Shown: positions 6,024 to 9,962 of the stretch, piece after piece | How the letters are laid out: each line of letters opens with the position of its first letter | Numbering within the stretch: the first letter of the stretch is position 1 | Source: an uncultured Oscillospiraceae bacterium | GTDB lineage: Bacteria; Bacillota; Clostridia; Oscillospirales; Acutalibacteraceae | DNA length: 9,962 nucleotides | Assembly: GCA_900546735.1 (NCBI GenBank) | Contig: URDW01000075.1 | Coordinates: 1 to 9,962, forward strand | Direction of reading: 5' to 3' | Program-made: the position numbers and the translations under genes | Notes under the pieces: generated by a model | Told to the model about the DNA's origin: nothing | The model's input: the letters and a program-made list of their open reading frames with translations, nothing else | Database searches by the model: none

Positions 6024-6758
6024 TCAGCTCCTTAATTGATCGATGACATGCACAATGTCATCGTAAATTTCTAAAGCACCGTGTACCGATGCACTCGTTT
6101 TCGTTTTGTTGATCACAGCGAGATGGCGGCCGCCGAAAAACTGCAAAAAAGACGCGGCCGGGTACACAGATAAAGACGTGCCGATCACAAGCAGCATATC
6201 GGCGCTGTGGATCGCCTGCACGGCCTGCTGTACGACAGCATCGTCCAGACTCTCTTCATACAGCACAACGTCCGGTTTAATAATACCGCCGCAGACATCA
6301 CAGTGCGGCACCGTCTGCGGTGCGTGCGCAACCGCCTGCAAATCAAAAAATTTGCCGCAGCCGAGGCAGTGATTTTTATAAATCGTGCCGTGGATCTCAT
6401 ACACCCTTTTACTGCTGGCTTGGCTGTGCAGACCGTCGATGTTTTGTGTAACGACCGAAACATCCTTGCCGCCCTGTTCCAGCTGTGCAAAATAAAGGTG
6501 CGCGGCATTCGGCCGGGCATTTTCAAAAATCATTTTCTCGCGGTAAAAGCGGTAAAACAGCTCAGTGTGTTTTTCAAAAAAAGAATGCGATATGATTTGT
6601 TCCGGCGCATAACCGGAAACGTCCGGTTGGTTGTAAAGACCAGAAGCCGAACGGAAATCCGGTATGCCGGACGGCACGCTGATGCCCGCGCCGGAAAAAA
6701 CACACAAATGCCGGCTGTTTTGGATCATGGCGCGCAGTTGTTCGATTTTGTCCTGCAA
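6024..6758 (-). CDS. Sir2-family NAD-dependent protein deacylase
   Basis: A 244-aa single-domain sirtuin (CobB-like). It uses NAD+ to remove acyl groups from lysines, releasing nicotinamide and O-acyl-ADP-ribose. Motifs are complete: GAGISVPSGIPDFRS (23-37, NAD binding), TQNIDGLH (104-111), catalytic H123 in EIHGT, zinc cysteines C131-x2-C134 and C153-x2-C156, GTSLSVYPA (193-201) and the INK loop (216-218). The start is a TTG at 6756-6758, chosen because AAGGGG lies 8 nt upstream and the next ATG (6728, residue 11) has no ribosome site and would cut into the first helix before the GAG motif. It sits 12 nt after the DUF47 gene and 4 nt before the epimerase gene, so translation is probably coupled. 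Targets are unknown; acetyl-CoA enzymes and sugar enzymes are common sirtuin substrates in bacteria. Confidence 0.95.
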   Translation of the reverse strand: MQDKIEQLRAMIQNSRHLCVFSGAGISVPSGIPDFRSASGLYNQPDVSGYAPEQIISHSFFEKHTELFYRFYREKMIFENARPNAAHLYFAQLEQGGKDVSVVTQNIDGLHSQASSKRVYEIHGTIYKNHCLGCGKFFDLQAVAHAPQTVPHCDVCGGIIKPDVVLYEESLDDAVVQQAVQAIHSADMLLVIGTSLSVYPAASFLQFFGGRHLAVINKTKTSASVHGALEIYDDIVHVIDQLRS

Positions 6759-6766
6759 ACCGCTCG

Positions 6767-6772
6767 CCCCTT
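6767..6772 (-). promoter_or_regulatory. Ribosome site fixing the TTG start of Sir2
   Basis: AAGGGG (minus strand) overlaps the TAA stop of the DUF47 gene and lies 8 nt before the TTG start codon. It is the only Shine-Dalgarno match near the sirtuin N-terminus. The arrangement suggests ribosomes finishing DUF47 re-initiate on sir2. Confidence 0.65.
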
Positions 6773-7394
6773 ACATATTGCCGATGGCGACCGACTCTAC
6801 GATGTCGCCTACATGTTCACAGGCATCGCAGGCGCGCTCCAAGTAATTAAATACGTCGCGCAAGGCAATAACAACAACAGCATCTTTTTCCGTGCGGTGC
6901 AGATTGGTCATGGCATCGATATAGATCGCGTCGCCCTGCTCTTCCAGGTTATTCAGTTCCACAACGAGCTGCGCAAGTTTTTTGGACTTTTTGAAATTCT
7001 GCAGCTCCGTGACCAGCTGCTGCATCGTCTGACAGCAGCGCACGAGCAGTTCGGAAAACTGCACGCTTTCGGGACGCACATCTGCCGTGCCCAGGAACAT
7101 ATAATGTATAATAATATCTTCGATCGCATCGGTCACATTGTCGATGCTCTGCGCAAGGTCGATTATGTCTTCGCGCTCAATAGGTGTAATAAAAGCACGC
7201 ACAAGTTCATTCATAATTTCGTGCTTGATTTCGTCGCCGCGGTGCTCGATCTCGTGCAGCTCGGCAACGCGCTTTTCCACCTGGTCGGGATCATAATCCT
7301 TCAAAAAAGTATAAACCGCCTGTGCGGCTTCACAGGAAATGGAAGCAGCCTGTGAAAATTTGTCAAAAAAGAATTGTCCGCTTTTCTTGCCCAT
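6771..7394 (-). CDS. DUF47 (PhoU-like) phosphate-transport partner protein
   Basis: A 207-aa all-helical cytoplasmic protein of the DUF47/Pit-accessory family, distant relatives of PhoU. Typical features: N-terminal KKSGQFFFDKFSQAASI, the metal-binding-type E-H-x-G-D segment (EIEHRGDEIKHEI, about 48-60), ITPIEREDIIDLAQSIDNVTDAIED (about 69-93), and the symmetry-related second half with LEEQGDAIY (about 149-157). Length matches the family. These proteins are nearly always encoded next to a PiT permease and are thought to modulate its activity. Here the ATG at 7392-7394 follows the permease stop by 12 nt, and the ribosome site (AAAGGAG) overlaps that stop. It lies between the permease and the sirtuin. 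Confidence 0.93.
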   Translation of the reverse strand: MGKKSGQFFFDKFSQAASISCEAAQAVYTFLKDYDPDQVEKRVAELHEIEHRGDEIKHEIMNELVRAFITPIEREDIIDLAQSIDNVTDAIEDIIIHYMFLGTADVRPESVQFSELLVRCCQTMQQLVTELQNFKKSKKLAQLVVELNNLEEQGDAIYIDAMTNLHRTEKDAVVVIALRDVFNYLERACDACEHVGDIVESVAIGNM

Positions 7395-7406
7395 TCTTCT
7401 ACTCCT

Positions 7407-8474
7407 TTAAAAAATGTGAATAAACAATTTTGTCATTAAAAAGCCGATCAGGCCGCAGCCCGGAAAAGTCAGCACCCAGGTCAAAACCATGTCTTTCACC
7501 ACGCCGAAATCCACAGCGGAAAGGCGGCGCGATGCGCCCACGCCCATAATGGCCGTGGTTTTGGTGTGCGTAGTGCTGACCGGAATGCCGAAGACCGTGG
7601 AAATCAGCAAACAAAGCGCGCCGGCAAGGTCTGCGGAAAAGCCCTGGTACTTTTCAAGCTTGACCATATCCATGCCGACCGATTTGATGATTTTATACCC
7701 GCCGATCGAAGTGCCAAGCGCCATGACGACCGAACAAAGCAGCATCATCCACAGCGGAGGCATCACGTTTTCGACCGTATCCTGTCCGTTCACCAAAAAC
7801 ACGCTTAAAATCAAAACGCCCATAAACTTCTGTCCGTCCTGCGCACCGTGCATGAAGCTCATAGCAGCGCCGCCGAAGATCTGCGCCCCCTTGAAAAAGC
7901 CGATCGTCTTGCGGCGGTCTGCGCGGCGAAACAGGAACTCAACGCCTTTTGTGCAAAGAAAGCCCAGCGCAAAACCAAGAACGGTAGAAAGCACAAGACC
8001 GTAAATCACCTTGACCCATTCCGAACCATTAATACCGCCCAGCCCGTTATGCAGTGCGATCGCAGCACCGGATAAACCGGCGATCAGGGCGTGGCTTTCG
8101 CTGGTTGGAATGCCGAACGCCCAGGCGGCGACCGCCCAGACGATGATGGAGACCAGCGCAGCACAAAGCGCAATCGTGGCCTCGTTCACACCGCCGGCGT
8201 CCGCATCCATATTAAAATTGACCATATTTTTGATCGTCATGGCCACGGAAGGGCTGATCAGCGTCATAACCAAAACGCCGAGGAAGTTGAATACGGCGCT
8301 CATCAATACAGCCGGTCGCGGCGCCAGACAGCGCGTGGCCACACACGTTGCAATGGCGTTTGGTGCATCGGTCCAGCCGTTGACAAAAATAACGCCCAAC
8401 GTCAAAATGACCGTGACGAACAAAACGGGATTATGCGTAATTTGCTGCAGAAAACTGCTGAGTGCAAAATCCAT
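7407..8474 (-). CDS. PiT-family inorganic phosphate permease
   Basis: A 355-aa membrane protein with about ten hydrophobic segments and the inverted duplication of the PiT family. The first copy carries GWTDAPNAI (33-41) and GIPTSESHALI (121-131); the second carries HGAQDGQK (209-216) and GIPVSTTH (296-303). The Asp residues D36 and D212 and the Ser/Thr/His clusters are where phosphate and cation binding is expected. PiT proteins import phosphate with H+ or Na+; the coupling ion cannot be read here. I start at the ATG at 8472-8474, where AGAGG lies 6 nt upstream and the promoter about 50 bp upstream. An in-frame extension to 8525 would add 17 basic residues and run into the predicted transcript start, so it is rejected. 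First gene of the operon. Confidence 0.93.
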   Translation of the reverse strand: MDFALSSFLQQITHNPVLFVTVILTLGVIFVNGWTDAPNAIATCVATRCLAPRPAVLMSAVFNFLGVLVMTLISPSVAMTIKNMVNFNMDADAGGVNEATIALCAALVSIIVWAVAAWAFGIPTSESHALIAGLSGAAIALHNGLGGINGSEWVKVIYGLVLSTVLGFALGFLCTKGVEFLFRRADRRKTIGFFKGAQIFGGAAMSFMHGAQDGQKFMGVLILSVFLVNGQDTVENVMPPLWMMLLCSVVMALGTSIGGYKIIKSVGMDMVKLEKYQGFSADLAGALCLLISTVFGIPVSTTHTKTTAIMGVGASRRLSAVDFGVVKDMVLTWVLTFPGCGLIGFLMTKLFIHIF

Positions 8475-8497
8475 GATCCACCTCTTTCCCAAAGTTC

Positions 8498-8521
8498 TGC
8501 GCAAAAAGCAAAACATGCGCA
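8498..8521. repeat. Pair of TGCGCA palindromes in the PiT leader
   Basis: TGCGCA occurs at 8498-8503 and 8516-8521, 18 bp apart, between the predicted transcript start and the ribosome site. Each is self-complementary. They could pair as a small leader hairpin or be a protein site, or be chance in a short AT-rich stretch. Confidence 0.3.
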
Positions 8522-8527
8522 ACACCT

Positions 8528-8556
8528 AGAATACACTACCGCACCGGCGGTGTCAA
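8528..8556 (-). promoter_or_regulatory. Promoter of the PiT-DUF47-Sir2-AGE operon
   Basis: On the minus strand, TTGACA (-35, 8551-8556, perfect), a 17-bp spacer and TATTCT (-10, 8528-8533). The leader is about 47 nt. The spacer holds a GC-rich inverted repeat, CACCG-G-CGGTG (8542-8552), which could be an operator. No recognisable PHO box is present, so phosphate control by PhoP is not supported. Confidence 0.7.
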
Positions 8557-8612
8557 TGTAAAAATGCGTAAGCGAAACTGGAATATCCACATTTAATGCA
8601 CAAATGCAAAAA

Positions 8613-8649
8613 CATTGTAAAAAAAGACGGGCAATGACTGCCCGTCTTT
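8613..8649 (-). terminator. Terminator of the 302-aa membrane protein gene
   Basis: A perfect 11-bp stem, AAAGACGGGCA (8623-8633) with TGCCCGTCTTT (8639-8649), loop ATGAC. On the minus strand seven T follow (8619-8625, partly in the stem), then ACAATG. It starts 16 nt after the stop codon and separates this gene from the PiT operon. Confidence 0.9.
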
Positions 8650-8665
8650 ATTCTGCCCAGTTGAT

Positions 8666-9574
8666 TTATATTCTTGTGCCGCCGCCATTCTCTGCGATCC
8701 ATTCATCCGATGCAGGGAAGTGCATGGTATAATCGATTTTCAAAGAAGCGCTCTTGTCAGTGATAACGGCAAGTGTTGCGTGTGTTACATTTACAGAAAC
8801 ATACATCAAATAATCTGCTTCCACGATTTCTCCGCTTGCTGTGTCGATTTTGATCGTACCGTAGCCGCCGCTGTAATCCACAGTGCAGTTATCTGCCGTA
8901 GTACCGGTGGCCCACTTCACGCCAATGCCTTCAACTGCCGAGCCGATGTCGCCCATCGTGTTAAAGAAACGACCCTGTGCGTCTTGACCCTTTGCGCTCA
9001 TGGAAGCCTCTTTGGGCTGGATCTGAAGAGTAATCGTACCGTCGCCGTTGTCTTTTACGTTTGCAGCTAAAACATCGTCTGCCGTAAGTGCAGAAGTTTT
9101 AAAAGTATCGCTGTCGGAATTGCGCGTATCGCAAGGCGGAAGCGCCTGCGGTTTCGCCGAGAACAAGCCGCCGACAATGCCGGGGACCATGCCGTTGATC
9201 AGGCTGTTGCTCTTGCCTTCAACCAAAATATCGTGCACTTCCAGATTTTCGTCACCAAGAAGCGCATACCAATTTTCCACGCCGGAATCAGTCTGATACT
9301 GCACGGTCTTCGTTTTCGTCAGGTTATATGCCTGGACATAGTAATTCACAACATCTTCAATAGACTGAAAGTCAACGCCGCCGTATGTACCGGGAACAAG
9401 CGCGTCGATCTGTGCGGTGTCGCCGCCGGCTGCAGAATCCTCTTCACCGGAAGTTTCCTGAACAAACGCCGGACCGCTGTCCGTAGCGATCATGACACCA
9501 GCAACCACAACAGCCACAACAACAAAAACGGCAAGGATAATGTTGATAATACCCAGTGCGGATTTCTTTTTCAT
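8666..9574 (-). CDS. Membrane-anchored extracytoplasmic protein of unknown function
   Basis: A 302-aa protein not recognised as any family. It has a short basic N-terminus (MKKKS), one long hydrophobic helix at about residues 6-29 that acts as a signal anchor, an acidic low-complexity linker (about 34-55: TSGEEDSAAGGDTAQ) and then a large, probably beta-rich outer domain (about 60-302). Repeated beta-type phrases include DGTITLQIQPKEA (178-190), GTIKIDTASGEIVEADYLMYVSVNV (about 239-263) and SLKIDYTMHF (277-286). It has only two cysteines (148, 230), which could form a disulphide outside the cell. There is no lipobox, LPXTG or catalytic motif that I can name. The start at 9572-9574 has GGAGGA 10 nt upstream. 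An open frame extends 23 codons further, but that would place the signal anchor internally and overlap the promoter. Monocistronic, with its own promoter and terminator. Confidence 0.82.
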   Translation of the reverse strand: MKKKSALGIINIILAVFVVVAVVVAGVMIATDSGPAFVQETSGEEDSAAGGDTAQIDALVPGTYGGVDFQSIEDVVNYYVQAYNLTKTKTVQYQTDSGVENWYALLGDENLEVHDILVEGKSNSLINGMVPGIVGGLFSAKPQALPPCDTRNSDSDTFKTSALTADDVLAANVKDNGDGTITLQIQPKEASMSAKGQDAQGRFFNTMGDIGSAVEGIGVKWATGTTADNCTVDYSGGYGTIKIDTASGEIVEADYLMYVSVNVTHATLAVITDKSASLKIDYTMHFPASDEWIAENGGGTRI

Positions 9575-9627
9575 ATGTATACATTCCTCCAATTTCCGTT
9601 GCACATCAGCAGCTGAGCAACTTATAT

Positions 9628-9640
9628 TTGTATCATACAA
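9628..9640. promoter_or_regulatory. Palindrome over the -10 of the 302-aa protein gene
   Basis: TTGTAT-C-ATACAA, a perfect 13-bp palindrome whose centre lies inside the -10 hexamer (9632-9637). It is well placed for a repressor, but part of the symmetry comes from the -10 itself, so chance is possible. Confidence 0.4.
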
Positions 9641-9660
9641 CAATTAACATCAAATTTCAA
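9632..9660 (-). promoter_or_regulatory. Promoter of the 302-aa membrane protein gene
   Basis: On the minus strand, TTGAAA (-35, 9655-9660), a 17-bp spacer and TATGAT (-10, 9632-9637). The predicted leader is about 50 nt. Confidence 0.75.
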
Positions 9661-9675
9661 TATTTTTTATTGAAA
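9655..9675. repeat. Inverted repeat overlapping the -35
   Basis: TTTCAATA-TTTTT-TATTGAAA: perfect 8-bp arms, 5-bp centre. One arm contains the -35 hexamer of the 302-aa protein gene. It is AT-rich, so it is unlikely to terminate transcription; it could be an operator. Confidence 0.45.
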
Positions 9676-9693
9676 CCACTTAAAAAATTTGCT

Positions 9694-9712
9694 AAAACAG
9701 CTTCTGTTTTTT
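9694..9712 (-). terminator. Weak hairpin after the right-end partial gene
   Basis: AAAACAG (9694-9700) with CTGTTTT (9704-9710), loop of 3, about 48 nt after the stop codon at 9758. The stem is short and the T-rich stretch on the minus strand lies several bases away, so termination is only possible, not firm. Confidence 0.35.
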
Positions 9713-9757
9713 GATATTGCCGCCAAAATCACAACTGCACAGCAGCAAAACAAGCGC

Positions 9758-9914
9758 TTACTTGTCAAATAGACGGCCGACCCAGTTGACAATGCTGACC
9801 GGCTTGAGCATGATCTGCAGGGACTTCATGCGGTCGGCGCTGCGGGAAGCGGCCGGCTCTACATTATATAAGGAAAAGACATGCAGCTTTTCCGCCAGCA
9901 GTTCGTCTGAAACC
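9758..9914 (-). CDS. C-terminal fragment of an unrecognised protein
   Basis: The last 51 codons of a minus-strand gene whose 5' part is lost at the adapter junction (9914/9915). The readable end is hydrophilic and mixed, finishing in LKPVSIVNWVGRLFDK and TAA at 9758-9760. It looks soluble; I recognise no domain. An apparent ATG start at 9941-9943 is made of adapter bases, so the leading residues MGSEMCIRDR of that frame are artificial. Confidence 0.65.
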
Positions 9915-9962
9915 CTGTCTCTTATACACATCTCCGAGCCCACGAGACACTGAGCGATCTCG
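9915..9962 (-). other. Nextera read-2 adapter with index (artefact)
   Basis: CTGTCTCTTATACACATCT (9915-9933) is the Tn5 mosaic end, CCGAGCCCACGAGAC (9934-9948) the Nextera read-2 adapter, ACTGAGCG (9949-9956) sits in the i7 index position, and ATCTCG (9957-9962) is the start of the P7 flow-cell sequence. It is not genome sequence. Confidence 0.98.

Noticed and set aside
6207..7355. 382-aa plus-strand open frame
   Set aside because: Antisense shadow of the Sir2 and DUF47 genes produced by their codon use; no recognisable domain.
8475..8525. 17-residue N-terminal extension of the PiT permease
   Set aside because: It would start within a few bases of the predicted transcript start and lacks a ribosome site; the ATG at 8474 has AGAGG at 6 nt.
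8475..8665. PHO box before the phosphate permease
   Set aside because: No TTAACA-type direct repeats are present near the promoter.
29..9914. Defence system, CRISPR array, prophage or integrated element
   Set aside because: No spaced direct repeats, nucleases, integrases, toxin-antitoxin pairs or phage genes; the sirtuin is a plain single-domain deacylase without a defence fusion.
10..9933. Perfect 19-bp inverted repeats at both ends, resembling a 9.9-kb composite transposon
   Set aside because: They are the synthetic Tn5 mosaic end of the Nextera kit, joined to known adapter and index bases, with no transposase gene inside.

Overview
The insert reads as chromosomal DNA from a fermentative, low-to-medium-GC Gram-positive anaerobe, most likely a gut Clostridia (Oscillospirales-like) member. 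This placement is inferred from the gene repertoire (clostridial-type bifunctional AdhE, XRE regulator, zinc-ribbon membrane protein, PiT/DUF47 pair), strong GGAGG-type ribosome sites, several near-consensus sigma-A promoters with 17-base spacers, and compact hairpin terminators. No rRNA, tRNA, CRISPR array, transposase or phage gene was seen. The first 28 and last 48 bases are not biological. They are Illumina Nextera (Tn5 mosaic end) adapters, so the real insert is about 29-9914 and the genes at both ends are cut by tagmentation.

Left part (29-1900): a truncated lipoprotein gene and a triple zinc-ribbon membrane protein lie on the minus strand. The zinc-ribbon gene is divergent from a 71-aa XRE-type regulator. 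The 120-bp gap between them holds two identical-arm palindromes (TAGGTAA-N4-TTACCTA) whose centres are exactly 30 bp apart. One sits in the spacer of a perfect-spacing minus-strand promoter and overlaps the -35 of the regulator's own promoter; the other covers the predicted start of the zinc-ribbon transcript. This looks like a self-contained repressor/operator module. A small stand-alone DUF1648 membrane protein follows.

Centre (1938-4800): a complete 863-aa AdhE with all catalytic residues, its own promoter, a strong terminator, a Rex-like operator upstream and a second Rex/cre-like element in its leader. This fits redox- and carbon-controlled ethanol fermentation.

Right part (4811-8556): a four-gene minus-strand operon, in transcript order PiT phosphate permease, DUF47 (PhoU-like) partner, Sir2 NAD-dependent deacylase, and AGE-family N-acylglucosamine 2-epimerase. 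The gaps are 12, 12 and 4 nt and there is one promoter and one terminator. Linking a sirtuin and a sugar epimerase to phosphate uptake is unusual. Beyond it are a monocistronic 302-aa membrane-anchored protein of unknown function (8666-9574) and the last 51 codons of an unrecognised gene (9758-9914).

No clearly new defence or mobile system was found. The best candidates for follow-up are the XRE/zinc-ribbon operator module, the PiT-DUF47-Sir2-AGE operon and the redox-type operators of adhE.
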